Positions 48,058-60,069 are shown, counted from the stretch's first letter. The stretch: 64,000 nt of DNA from Tolypeutes matacus (GCA_026826555.1 JAKSZT010053887.1:62171374-62235373), one strand, 5' to 3'. Numbers and translations are program-made. Notes: generated by a model not told the origin, from the letters alone.

Positions 48058-50164
48058 ATTTACAATCTAAGAAAAGGTACAAAAAGCATTTTTTTTTTTC
48101 TTTTTCAGATATTGCTGGTAGAAGCACAAATAGAAGTCTAATCTTGTGGAAAGAAAATTGTCAATATGAATCAAAAGCTCTAAGAAATATATATACCTCT
48201 CACTCATTGAAAAACTAATCATATTAATATAAATAGCCAACAATATTGTGTGAATTTGAACAGATTAAAATTTAATGTTACAAAAACTATGCATGTATGT
48301 GGGTATACATACATGTATATACATGCAAATGTGTGGCTTCACATTTTCTGTAGCATTAGTCAACATTATATACAACATAATTTATAAATATGTCATATAA
48401 TATAATAGAACACAAAGTGATATAATATATATATGAAATATATTAATATATTATCACATTAAGTGGAAAACTTTGTGCTCCCATATCCTAGTATAGTGCT
48501 TGGCATATAGAATTCACACAATAAGTATTTGGTGAATTATGAAAATATAAGTATATCTTAATAATGCATAGGAAAAAAACAAAAGACCAAAGCATTTGTA
48601 TCATTATGGTGGAATTTTGAACAATTATTTTCATTTCCTGAATTGTCCCTAATGTCATTATATTAGTTTTTTAAAACTAAAGTGCATTAAACTTACGATT
48701 ATAATAAATATGTATTCTAGACTCCATCCTATCACCATTTAAACACTCAAAGTTGTCTTATGTAATATCATGGTTAGCTGTAATTCTTGGAATGCTTCTT
48801 ACAGAAGTATACATTAAACTGCTTTGCAACATATTTCTTCTGCTTTTTCAGTAAATAAATCTCATATCTTATTTAGAAGGGAGAAAAAACAAGAATGGAT
48901 TTCTGGAAAGAACTCATGGAAGAGGTAAAGTTTGAGAAATAAATAGCATCTCCAAATTCCCACATTATTCTTATATCAGTTTTACTTACATGCAATTCAG
49001 AGTACTTAAGCATGCAGGTTTAAGAACAGTCACATCAAAGCCCAGAGATGCAAATGGATCAATGTTCCAGTATCAATGAAAGATTTGTCTCAGTTTATAG
49101 TTCATGTGAGATATTTGATGGACAATCAGACTGTGGAGTTTTGCTTAATTTGTCAAGTACACGAGAAACGTTGGAGTGTCTAAGCAGTGGAGCTGAACTC
49201 ATTTCAAAAACACCCTAGACATTTGATAGCGTCCTCATCTCCACTCTGAGTCTGCTTCATGTTATCCCTTGGAAGGCTCTCTTTCATTCCCAGGTTTTTC
49301 CTCCCACCCCCTTTAAAACATGATTTCTATTCTATTCCCTGGTCCTCTGCTTTCGGCCATGTGACTTCTGGTTAATAAGAACTGATGTGTCAATAGGTTT
49401 CCCCTTTTACATAATGAGCACATTTTAACAAATGCCATCTGAGGATAATACCTTAACTCATAAAGAACAAAGGGATAACACTTATGTGTCAGCCCCAATG
49501 GATTGTATGTGGTTTCCTAAACACTGTGTTGACAAGGAATCTGATATCATGTCTGGGTTCAGCAGTAAAAATTACAGCAAAAAGCAAGTTTGCCATTGGC
49601 ATTGTAAAGGTCAATGATGGCACATGTATAGTGTTTGCCACCCATGCTTTAAATCAAAAGGGAGAGAAATATCTCAGAATGTAAAAGAAATAGTTTACTT
49701 TACACAACAAATCACACCATGCATGTGGCTGACAGTGGGCTGTCAACACACAATGGCCACCAACCAAATATGAATTATATATATGCTTGTAGAAGATAGG
49801 AAAAAGAAATGGAGACAAACAAGGAAATACCAGCTATTTAAAATCCCTCAAATTGGGTCACTGGTCCCTAATTACCCATCTCTGCACTGCTGTTTATCTG
49901 AGTTTTTGTGCTCATTTGCACCAAAATAGAAAAAAAAAAAAAAGAAAGCATGACTTTTTACCTTAACTTTAACTCTTTCACAATTTAATTTATGTGGTTC
50001 TTTTTTGTTATTAAAATGGTCTTCAATATGAGATTATCATAATCACAGATGAATTTTCTTTTCCTAATATCCTCACTATGTTAGTTTCCTCACTAAAAAC
50101 AAAGAGAGGAGACTCACAAAATTTTAAAGTTTTGAAACTCTTCTCTAGTTAGCAAAGCGTTTTA
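48054..50164. other. unique or unrecognised sequence
   Basis: 48100-48300 may hold traces of an old plus-strand L1. Otherwise nothing recognised. Confidence 0.35.
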
Positions 50165-50267
50165 GATTGACTATCAGAATTTGCCTCTTTACATAATGGT
50201 ATATTTTCAACTATGAGTATGTAGACGATAAATCTTTGTGCCATATCCTCCTTACTGAAAAAAAAAA
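50165..50267 (+). repeat. copy 1 of a local 100-bp direct duplication
   Basis: From 'gattgactatcagaatttgc' to 'ctccttactgaaaaaa', this matches 51033-51133 at all positions except agtatg/agcatg. It runs on into an A-rich tract (about 50258-50293) that the other copy lacks. Confidence 0.95.
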
Positions 50268-51032
50268 AAAACAAAAAACAAAACAAAAAAAACCCACAAA
50301 CAACAACCATAATTTCTCTCTTCTTAAAACTCAGAGGCCATCATTAGCTCAGTACTTATTGTGCTCTACTGTAAAAAGGAGGAAATTCTTTTCCTATATT
50401 AATTGAACCCTGACCACCCTAGTCTTGATACTTCTATAGAATTTTTCTCCTTATATATCTTTTTTATCCTTTAATTTTGATTCACCTACTATGAGTGCTC
50501 CCTGCAGGAGGCTTGTAGCAGTCCATTTGCTCTGGCTGGCTCTCCTCCTGGCAACAATTCTGGTGAGAACTGGGCAAACAAAGCTCATAAGTTTAATGCA
50601 TGACCTTTGAAACATCTAATTTGGTTTGGAAGAAAATGTTTTTAATTATTTTATGGTTCTAAGTTGTGTTTTAGAGAGGTGTGTGGCAGTCACCTGGAAC
50701 AGACTCACTTGACACCCATTCCTAAGCCCTGTCTTGCTTTATTCTTCTCTTAGAGGCCTGAAAGCTCCCTTGTAGCTAGAGATGGCAATGTGATGCCGTT
50801 ATAGCTTTTGTAACATAAGCAGAAGTCTGCTGAAGATTTGTGGGGACTTGTTCTCATACAGGAACAAACCCATCCTCTTCCTGCTCCATCTTTTGGATTA
50901 GATGTGGATGGGATGGCTGGAGGTGGAAAAACCATCTTGAAACTCTATTTGAAAAGCATGGAATGAAAGTGGACATTCTATGGGTACTGGAGTGGGAAGG
51001 TTAAAAGAGCCTGGGTCCCTGAAGGCATTCTT

Positions 51033-51133
51033 GATTGACTATCAGAATTTGCCTCTTTACATAATGGTATATTTTCAACTATGAGCATGTAGACGATAAA
51101 TCTTTGTGCCATATCCTCCTTACTGAAAAAAAA
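51033..51133 (+). repeat. copy 2 of a local 100-bp direct duplication
   Basis: Same sequence as 50165-50267, displaced by 868 bp, followed by 'atattgagccacaatatc' instead of a long A tract. It belongs to no repeat family that I recognise. Confidence 0.95.
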
Positions 51134-52260
51134 TATTGAGCCACAATATCAGCCTTGCTCACCTTTTCCCAGACTACTAAAATGGGAGACAAATAAGCGT
51201 CTCTAAATTAGGTTCTCTGTTACTTGGAGATGAAAATATTCTGCACCATTCCTAAGTATCATATACCTGATTTCTCAAGAGGTAGCTACTATTGAATTTG
51301 TTTTATTTTTTTAAAACATTCCCCAAGGAGATTTCATAATTACAAAATACAGTCAAGGTCACATCAAAATTGCAGATGAGAGTTTCATATGAACAGAGGG
51401 AAAATGTATATCCATAGTACATTAATAAGTTATACATCAACTTTTATTTGAAGAGTGAAAAGTGTCTTTATAAGCAAACATTCCCAGGACTGCAGCTGAG
51501 ACAGAGCTTTGTTTTACTGCAAAATGATTCAATCTCGTTCTCTTTTACTGTTTTAAAATTCAAACCAATAAGGACAACGTTCTGACTTCAAATTGGGCAA
51601 AGATATCTTTTGAAAATTTCTTCTCTTATGCACCTTTAACTGATGAGCCATACACTATTGAAAAAAGTTGTCAGAAAGTATCAGAAAACTCGGAGGCACT
51701 TGTTCAGCAGCCAAGAGAGAGGAATTTAAGCAAATTGCTGAGAGCTACACAATAGATTTAATAACTAACAATTTGGTGCAAATTGAAATCAAATGTGTTC
51801 CATCTACAGGTGGTTTATTTTTTATTTTTCCCCTTTCATTTCAATAATAACGATACAAATTCCATGTGAAGTCACTTTAGACACTGAAGAGCTCATTTGT
51901 GGGTTTTAAAAAGAGCTCACATAAATTAAATAAACAAAAATGTTTGTTTCAGCTTTTCTTCACTTTGCATTTTATTACCTGCTCACTCATGGAAAACATA
52001 AAGGCGGAGAACTGAGGTTCATGTACATAGACTCTACAAATACATGAAACTTTATAACTAAACCTCCCCATTTTATCTGTGAAGTCCCAGACAGGAGCTT
52101 CTAAGACGAGGCTGTGTGCACTGTGTGAAAAAGACAGGCCTTGTTGATCTTAAGTAAAATTAACAAGACTTCCTTCTTCAGAAGCCAAACTTGTATGCAA
52201 AAGGAGTGTAGTTGCCTCAATCTCTTGGTCTTTTTTTTTGGGAAGAATATCTTTGAATTA
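51134..52260. other. unique sequence
   Basis: Nothing recognised. Confidence 0.35.
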
Positions 52261-52312
52261 AAATTACTACCTGAAAGTGATACTTACCTGTTGTCAGTGG
52301 AGCAATAGCAAA
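52261..52312 (-). repeat. left arm of a 50-nt imperfect inverted repeat
   Basis: The reverse complement of this arm matches 53364-53413 with about three mismatches (gctatt/tctatt, gaca/gata, gtaa/gtga). Confidence 0.9.
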
Positions 52313-52313
52313 T
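52288..52313 (-). CDS. possible 26-bp micro-exon, unrecognised gene
   Basis: Minus strand: a long pyrimidine tract (tttttttctttcctctatct..., about 52330-52375) and 'ggttattttag' precede ATTTGCTATTGC. The block ends ACAACAG followed by the consensus donor GTAAGTATC. In the frame A|TTT GCT ATT it reads FAIAPLTT and ends in phase 1, which would join the 46309-46428 candidate in phase. It overlaps a 50-nt inverted duplication (partner 53364-53413). Too short to call coding alone. Confidence 0.25.
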
Positions 52314-52429
52314 CTAAAATAACCAACTACATTGTTTAAAAAAAAATAGAAGATAGAGGAAAGAAAAAAACCATGCATAAACCTTCCAACCTAAAGAAAA
52401 TGCAATTTCTGCTAGAATTTTGTGTATTT

Positions 52430-52850
52430 TCTACAAGAAAATTTTCCTTTGTGTCTTTTGTTATTTACATATTCATTGTGTATACATAATTTTGAATCCT
52501 GCTTTTTTATTGACTTCTCTGGAGGATTTTCATATTGTTGCAGTCTATATAATCATTTTAAATGACTACATGATAATTCATGTGTATGTAGTATAATTTT
52601 CTTATTTATCTTTGGGCACTTAAGTTGTTTCCGGTACCATATTGCAACATTTAAAAATTGCTACTCTAAAATAAAAAAGTCATACATTATGTTCTCTAGT
52701 TTAGATTATTTCTTTAGGATGTATATCACAAAGTGAAATTAATGGTTCAAACAGTAGGAACACTTTAATGGGTTTTGGTACATACTGCCACATTATTTTC
52801 CAAAATGATTGTAATAGTTACAGTCCAACCAGAAATACATAGAAAATATT
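52430..52850 (-). mobile_element. old L1 ORF2 fragment (L1ME-like)
   Basis: Plus strand 'cacttaagttgtttccggta', 'gattatttctttaggatgta', 'gtacatactgccacattatt', 'ccaaaatgattgtaatagtt' is the reverse complement of the L1 ORF2 3' region. Confidence 0.6.
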
Positions 52851-53363
52851 TAAGAATTTATACTAGCAGAGAGTGTATGATGATTTCTACCCAAGCAGGT
52901 GAGGGCCATTTAAATATCCACCTCTATAACGACATTTCTTTTCCACCAAATATTTCTAGGAACAATCAACTCCACTGTTGCTTTATTAAAAATGTTTTGG
53001 AGGGTTAGAAAGGGAAGTGTAAATTTGTCTCAAGACAGCTGAGTTTCTACTCAAAATAAGAACTCTCTCTCTCTATTCCCTCACATGCCCCCTCTGGTTT
53101 GTTAAAACCACTCACAATTTATCTTATTCTTCTGTTGCAATGAAGTTGTTGCTGTATCACAAATATGATGATAAATCCATAGGAAAAAGGGAAGCCCTAG
53201 GGTCCCAGCAACTTTGATAGAAATACTCCATACAAACCCCTTGGCACATGGTGGGCTCATAGCTTATGGCACTACTTGTTATTAATAGAACTTGTTCCAG
53301 GTTAATAGAAGAAGTAAACAATTCTCTAAAAAATTATCAGTTTCTTAGAATGTTCTTTGCATT

Positions 53364-53413
53364 TTCTATTGCTCCACTGATAACAGGTGAGTATCACTTT
53401 CAGGTAGTAATTT
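53364..53413 (+). repeat. right arm of the inverted repeat
   Basis: 'ttctattgctccactgataa' followed by 'cag|gtgagtatcactttcagg'. It keeps a donor-like CAG|GTGAGT. Confidence 0.9.
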
Positions 53414-53593
53414 TAAATCACTTGATAAGAAAGTCTTTGCGATTTACAACACTAACTGACAGAGACACTTAATAAGTTTGGTAAATGAATGAACTACAAT
53501 GAGCAAAGATAAACAGATCAAGTTCTAGGCTACTAAGAGCAGAAAATAGAAAAAAGCAAGAGAAACAGAAATGAAGCGGGAAAACTGAGCGTA

Positions 53594-53612
53594 AACACAC
53601 ACACACACACAA
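53594..53612. repeat. (CA)n
   Basis: Short perfect (AC)n run. Confidence 0.85.
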
Positions 53613-53864
53613 ATGGAATGCAAACTGAATGAAGAATACTATCCATAAGAGCTGATAATTCCTTCTCTGATGCCCAAAACTGATATGTGAAATGGTGTTC
53701 AAATATAAAATGGAGATAAAGTTTTATTTGGCAATATAGATCTGAAAAGCTGTCACATTTTCAAACTTATGTTACTCACTAACAAATGATCTAATTGATA
53801 TTGACAAGGAATAACAAAATCCAAACAGGTTCAACAGCAATATTAACCAATAGCGTGATTTAAA

Positions 53865-54070
53865 AAGTCAGGATTCTAAGGCCAGAAAGACCTGGATTCA
53901 AATCTGGGTTCCACCACTTAGATGAATTTTCAGCCTTTGAGCAAGAAACTTATTTTCTCAAATGTACCATTTCTTCATATATAAAATATTACTTACCTCA
54001 AAGGACTGTTTTGAGAATTATATGACATAATGCACATAGTAAATGCTCAATAAATAGTAGCTATGATTAA
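53865..54070 (+). mobile_element. MIR
   Basis: 'gaaagacctggattcaaatc', 'gggttccaccactta', 'aatgtaccatttcttcatat', 'gacataatgcacatagtaaa' and 'tgctcaataaatagtagct' give a nearly full plus-strand MIR. Confidence 0.87.
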
Positions 54071-55652
54071 AGTATTATAAAGTTTATGTGGAAGCCCAAA
54101 TGGCAAAAGAGAGGACTAATTTAGGTTGAGACTCAGCCTAAAATAATAGCTGAATTACATTTTGAACTGAGGTCCAGAGAGACTGAGTGACTTTCTGAAC
54201 TGGAACCCAATAATCTTAATTCCTAATCTGGGTTTCTTGACATGATTCAGTACTCCTATGTGTCTGGGAACTGTAACTGTGTGAGACCTGACTTCTAATG
54301 ACAGGAGCAATTTCATCAATGCTATCTAAGAGCCATACTTATAACAGCAAGGCCGGATCACCATATATAATGAGATCTTTAATGAAATCAGTCCTCCAGG
54401 ATTAACGTGTTATTCCCTAATTTTCTCACACTGGACTTACGTTGAGAAGAGACTACCACACAGTATCAGAGGAAACGATACTGTAATGAGCTAATAGGGA
54501 AAGTATATTCAGAGAAATGGCTTGTTGAAAAGATTTCTTTAAATTTTATTTTTATGACCTATTCTTGGCAGTTGGAATATAAAAGTAGAAACAGGTTTCA
54601 GTCTGTATTAGACAGTTTTTTCTGCAGCAATTTTTTATTTTTAAAAGAATAAAGTATTGTTTAGATGACTTCTCAAATAAGATATGTATCAGACTTCCTT
54701 TCACCTGCTTTAATTTTGGGATACAGTAAGTAAACCAGGGATAAAATATCCTGTTTCAAGTATAACTGTCTTGGGGAAGAAGGATCAGTGAAAACCTAGC
54801 TTTACACAGCATCACCAAAGTTCTGGGATGACCCCTATAAAAAGCCCAAGTCCTGTTTCTTGATACAATTAATTTCTGCAATTAATATAATGACCTGAGG
54901 TCCAAACCTATCATTTTGTCTCTCACAGCAATGCAAAAAATGGAACAGGAGAACCGAGTGGTGATAAGGCAGGAGCCATTTGCATGATGTCTTAGTCAAC
55001 CACTTCCATTCAGAGGTCAGGAATACTCAGATATGTGAGAGAGACCTGGGGACTAGAGTGCAGGAATGGAGAGTCAGTGACTAGAACCTTCTTAATCTTA
55101 TTCTTTTTTCCCATATACCCAATAAATACATTTCTTTTAATGTATTTGTTAAATACATTAAATACTTCTTATTAAAGCATATTTATGGAGTTAAACCATG
55201 ACTGTAGGCTGGAAAAATGGTGATAGATTGAAATCTTTGAAATTACCCACAGAAATCATTCTGCATCACTTGCTCATAATAAGAATTCACAAGATGTCAG
55301 TAATTACAAATGAATTTAACGTATGAGATTCAAAGGTCAGCTTGGAAAGAGGAGATAAATCAGGTATGTAGCATCTAAAACATGGGATGTAGTTCTTAAA
55401 CATAAAAACATGGGATGTTCTTACTGAGCAAGAACATTGGGGGTAATGTGACATTGAGAGAACATCTAAAAAGACTGCTACTGCCATAGCCTTAACCTCA
55501 AATTAAGGGATTTGCACGCATCTGTAACAAATTGATGTTTTTCTTTTTTCTGTTGCCCTAGAATTTGCAACTAGCTCCAAAGCTGAGGCCAAATAGATAC
55601 TGTGCATCCTATTTTCAAAATGATTTGTCAACAGTTGGGGCCAGAACTTATC
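54071..55652. other. unique sequence
   Basis: No repeat or well-supported exon recognised. Confidence 0.35.
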
Positions 55653-55861
55653 AAGAGTCTGTCACATGGGAAGCGGCTGTGGCTCAATCAGTAGGGCTCC
55701 CGTTTACCATATGGGAGGCCCCGGGTTCGGTACCCGGGGCCTCCTGGTGAAGGCAAAGCCCGCCTGCATGGCGTGGTTAGCTGACCCAGCGAGCATAAGC
55801 AGCAAGGGGGGGATAAATGAATAAATAAATAAAATCTTTAAAAAAAAAAGAGTCTGTCACA
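55653..55861 (+). mobile_element. young DAS-like SINE (long subtype), first of two at one site
   Basis: SINE 55667-55847, nearly identical to 30615-30807 (GGTACCCGG for GGTTCCCGG in the B-box arm and a few other changes). It is flanked by AAGAGTCTGTCACA at 55653-55666 and 55848-55861. The tail is '(AAAT)n' plus an A run. Confidence 0.95.
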
Positions 55862-55976
55862 GGGGTCGGATGTGGCTCAACTGGTTGGGCGTCCGTCTCC
55901 CATATGGAGGGACCCAGGTTCGATCCCCGGGACCTCCCGGTAAAAAAAAAAAAAAAAAAGAAAAGAGTCTGTCACA
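55862..55976 (+). mobile_element. young DAS-like SINE (short subtype), second at the same site
   Basis: SINE 55862-55962: 'ggggtcggatgtggctcaac', B box 'AGGTTCGATCCCCGGGA', a tail of about 17 A. The target duplication AAGAGTCTGTCACA appears a third time at 55963-55976. Same subtype as the minus-strand copy at 13891. Confidence 0.95.
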
Positions 55977-56654
55977 TTGACCTTGCTACCCTTGTCACCC
56001 CCAATCTTTATAAGCAGAAGGCTGAGGGTAGAGTGGAGTAGCTTGAACTCCTTCCCATTGGAGCTGCAATATTGTGAGACTTAAGAGAAACTTCAGAAAA
56101 TAATATCCTGGCTGTCTTGCCAGTGCCTTCCCAAGACAGTGTCCTTCCAAGTGAGGGAGCCCCAGCTATGGGTTCCCCAATTGGCAGGAAGTGGGGGGAC
56201 TGTGAAAGAGTATCAAAGATGTCAAGCAAGTTCCAGAGTCTACATTAAGGAGCTAAGCTTGGGGAATTCCCACAGCAGCTTCCCTAGGAACACCTGCACG
56301 AGCCCAGTGAGAAGGCCAGGCAAGGGGCTCCTGCACAAAGTTCCAGCTTTTCCTAGGACTACCTATAGTGTCAATCTCCTCTACATGCCAGAAGTCCCAA
56401 ATATGGCCTTCCCATGGGGACCACTGCCTTTCCCTCCAGATCCCAAATGTCTGCCTCAATATCAGTAAAGTTAGAACCCAAAGGAAGATTCAAGGAGATC
56501 TTGCCTCCTTCTTTAAGGCAGTTCCTTCAAATCTAAGGTCAAACCCATATAAGGGAGAAGAGAGAAGACAAGATTAGAATTTTGAAAAAGATTGGATTGA
56601 GTTCTCAACAACTAAACATGATTGGAAAAATAAGGAATTTACCTGGGAGAATAC

Positions 56655-57450
56655 TACAGCTAATGTTTATCCAGTGCTTACTATGTATTAGGCACTGTCC
56701 TAAGTGATGTTAGGAATCTAGTAGACAGAATCTACTAAAGCTGTTTTACAGTTTATTACAGGAAAGGGAGACAAGCTAAAATCAGCCAAGGAAAGAAGTG
56801 CATAGAGTGGAGACCAGAACAGAACAAATGCAGAGCTTCCATTGTCCTCTCTGCAAGGAGCCAGGTACGCATTACTTTTCTGGTATTGATGCATGACAAC
56901 AGTCACAGAGTACTGCCAACCAGGGCTGTATGCCTGAGCCTCGGCATCCATTATATACTTTTATAAAAGAAGCATCCAGTATATTTTATTGGAGCTCCAT
57001 TATATAGGCATGATTGATTGTCCAAGTGGCTCATCTCCATTTCCAGCTATCAGGAGGTCGAGCTGCCTGACCCAAAGCTCTCACTCTAAATCACCTGTTG
57101 GTATTTTTGGCATATTCAGCTCCTACCCTAAATATCTGGTATGGCCAGTCTTCACTTTAAATCAAATTGTTAGACTATGCACATGGCCCAAGTTCCCCAT
57201 GTAAACAAACTTTTCAGCCCTAACATTCCAAGGGCCTAGAGATCACCTCCCAGTAGCCAAGGACAAAGGCCAGACATCTTATTTGGCAAGGTTTAATTCT
57301 TTACTGTACAAATCCTCACAACTATCCTTTGAGTAAGTACTATTATTATTCCTATTTGATAGATGTGGAAATTGATACATAAAAGGTTAAGTAACTTTCA
57401 CAAGGTCACATAATTGGCACATGGTAGAACCAGGTGATTCACTATAAAAT
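56655..57450 (-). mobile_element. MIR split by a 0.6-kb insertion
   Basis: 56660-56712 ('ccagtgcttactatgtatta', 'ggcactgtcctaagtg') and 57296-57450 ('caaatcctcacaactatcc', 'aagtactattattattccta', 'ttaagtaactttcacaaggt', 'cacataattggcacatgg') are consecutive parts of one minus-strand MIR. The middle (about 56713-57295) is therefore an insertion. It is of LTR-like size with a TATA-like 'ttatatacttttataaaag' near 56951, but I could not name it. Confidence 0.7.
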
Positions 57451-59394
57451 TCTTTTGTATTGTAATAATTGATAATGTAAAGAAAATGTAAATACATACA
57501 CATGTCCTATTTAGCTTAAAGTTCAGTAATTTTTTAAAGGAAAGGTAAAATTTCAAAAAACAGACAATGGATATTTTTTTTAGTCAGTTGGTGTTGAGTA
57601 ACTAGATTGATAAAATATTAAAAGACAAAAACATAGTTCACATGTATTTCGCTTAGTATGGGTAGCAGCAGATACTAATAAGGTCCATTTAGAGAGGAAG
57701 AAATAGAGCCTCTGAGAGGTTAGGTATAGAAATCAAGTAATTCTTTAAAGGAAATTGAGTTAGTTTACTTAATTTCCTATTGACAAACCAGTGTTAGTTA
57801 CTAATGAATACATGATTGCATGAATTGGGAACAAATGGTCCAGTTTTTTTCCAAGTATGGGAATTTGGTTAAGAGTCACTCCCAAAAGGTCCCTAAAAAC
57901 TCTGATTTGTGGAATTTGCCCAAGCCCCCAATAACTTAGTATCATTTAGGATCACAAAAAGGTAGAAACTTCAGAAAGTATATTCTTGTCCATCTGACTC
58001 ATTACTCCAAGAAATGTCTCTATTGTATTTAGCTAAATGGAATAAAGTTTTAATTGCTTGATCTTTCCTTAATGACTATCTCTGAGCCTCTATTTGTGGG
58101 TTGTATTCAGAATCTCTTATTGTAGATGCTTTTTTTCTTGGCTATAATCTAAAAATAAAGAGATATAAAACCTAAGGCTTCTCCATGTCATGTTATTTGT
58201 TTCCCCTCCTTATTAACAGTAGAGTCTGTACTCCCTTTAGCCTTAACTCTTGTTTCAAATGGTTATGAAAGGCTCTTTCCTCCTCCTTGGTGACCTGCTC
58301 TAATTGGAACTCACTTCGTTTCTTGGCCTTTCTGACTGCCCCTCAGGCTTCTGCTCTTGTCCTTGCTGATCTGCCCTTGTTCTATTCAGCAGATAATTGC
58401 TTTTTGCATTTCAGACTATGCTTTACAGATAGTGGACTCCTATGGTTTTCTTATCTTTCTTTTCATCAGCGAGGTTATCTCTCTGCTTTGCCTTTAGTAC
58501 TGTGTTATTTTTTTCTTTTAAAGAAATTCCCAGAACTCGCTTGTACCACTTTTCCTCTGAGAGCTGGTGTCCATGGGATAGTCCCCTCAAATATACTAAG
58601 CTCAATCACGCGTTTTATCCCTTTCTGAATCCTGCTTCTTCACCCCATCCCCTTCCTTAGTATTCTGCCATTTCACCACCACCAGTGACTGATAAGGTAA
58701 CTCAGTGCTATAATTACTCTACTTGGGATGTATTGAACTCCTGGTGTCCTTGTAGTCTCTTTCATCTCAGACCATTGCTGTAACTTCAAACAAATATTAT
58801 TCCCACTGTGATGAGTGTAAGAAAATGAACCTAGAGCTTTAAAATGTGGAATATTCTTTTCCCAATGGCTGCATTTTCTAAAGTCCTGTTATTTTCTTCC
58901 ATAAAGGTCCTTTTATAAGAAAAAATCTTTTTTTAAATTCCAATTCAGTTAATCATTTTATTTTTATTTACATATTTATAAGGAGCTTTAGGCACACACA
59001 GTACTTTCAGAGCGGTAAAGAAAACCAAAATCAAAACATGGCCTTTGCTCCAAGAGCTTTTAATCTATTTTCATATTCCCAGTATTTTTTCAGAACTGCC
59101 CTAAATGAGTCTTTTAGGAGAAAGCTTTAATATACAATAGTAATTGCAATATCTGCAGAATCCAGACATCTCAGAAATACATTTATTTTACCCCAGACAT
59201 AGCTATCAGGGTTGTAAATATGTAAATAGGTTCCGGCCTTTCACACCTGAATGAATGGATTATACCCTGCAGAAAACTGCTTGGTTTGAGAGATTTAATT
59301 AAGACAGGAAGGCAGAGTTTTCTTGGGACAAACAGGATTAGAGCATTTCACAGATAATATAGAAAAATTTATGAACATGTCACAGTCACCAAAC
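57451..59394. other. mostly unique; possible old L2 near 58250-58700
   Basis: A C/T-rich 113-codon opening at 58287-58628 has the look of decayed L2 in its composition, but no landmark is certain. Confidence 0.3.
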
Positions 59395-59463
59395 CTCACA
59401 TTCGTTGGTTGGATTTTCTTGCTGTACCTCTGGGTGATTTTTGAATGTAGCATTGAGCAAAAA
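59395..59463 (-). CDS. weak candidate exon, unrecognised
   Basis: Minus-strand block 'tatcacag|TTT TTG CTC' to 'TGT GAG|gtttgg', 23 codons (FLLNATFKNHPEVQ then ENPTNECE). The text is protein-like, but the donor GTTTGG is poor and the acceptor tract is weak. It does not chain in phase with the 52.3-kb block. Confidence 0.15.
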
Positions 59464-59719
59464 CTGTGATACTGCAGACATTTTTGGCAGGGGAGAATGG
59501 TAGCACCCAAGTCAGGAATATTGGAGCAAACAAGCAACTGGAGACCTGGCATTAACATACCCAGTGTTTATTAACAGAAACTTCCCCGAAAACTCTGGGA
59601 GCTAAAAATATTTTCAAAGATGATTGCCGATATTCATGTGCATTAAAACTAAGAGAAAGAGGCACTGTAAGCCCCCTGAGGGCAGGCAACATTCCTTATT
59701 TCCCTGGGGTCTGTGTTTT

Positions 59720-60060
59720 GGTCACCGTTTTTTTTTTATATATATATATATAATATATATTTTTTATTTTTTTAAAGATACTTAGATTACATAAATGTTA
59801 CAGAAAAAATATAGGGATTCCCATATGCCCCACTCCCCACATCTCCCACACCCTCCCATATAAACATCTTTCATTAGCGTGGCACATTCATTGCAATTGA
59901 TAAATGCATCCTGGGGCATTGCCATTAAGGATAGACCATAGTTCACATTGTAGTCTATACTCTCTCCCACACAGTTCTGCATGTTATGGGATGATATAAA
60001 ATGGTCTATATTTGTCATTACAATGTCATTCAGGATGGCATGTAACTTTAGTCACCGTTT
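59720..60060 (-). mobile_element. L1 3' end, truncated, with 10-bp target duplication
   Basis: GTCACCGTTT stands at 59720-59729 and again at 60051-60060. The T run and (AT)n at 59730-59765 are the 3' tail, so the copy is on the minus strand. The rest is the L1 3' UTR seen also at 22670-23150 ('attacataaatgttacagaa', 'agggattcccatatgcccca'). About 320 bp. Confidence 0.88.
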
Positions 60061-60069
60061 GACACTCAT

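Noticed and set aside
50508..50562. 55-bp plus-strand block between 'gtgctccctgcag' and 'gtgagaac'
   Set aside because: Open and with splice-like edges, but the pyrimidine tract is short and no neighbour supports it.
54443..54482. Minus-strand 'cattacag|TATCG...CTCAAC|GTAAGTCC' block
   Set aside because: Splice-like ends but only one short frame open and no phase link or protein character.
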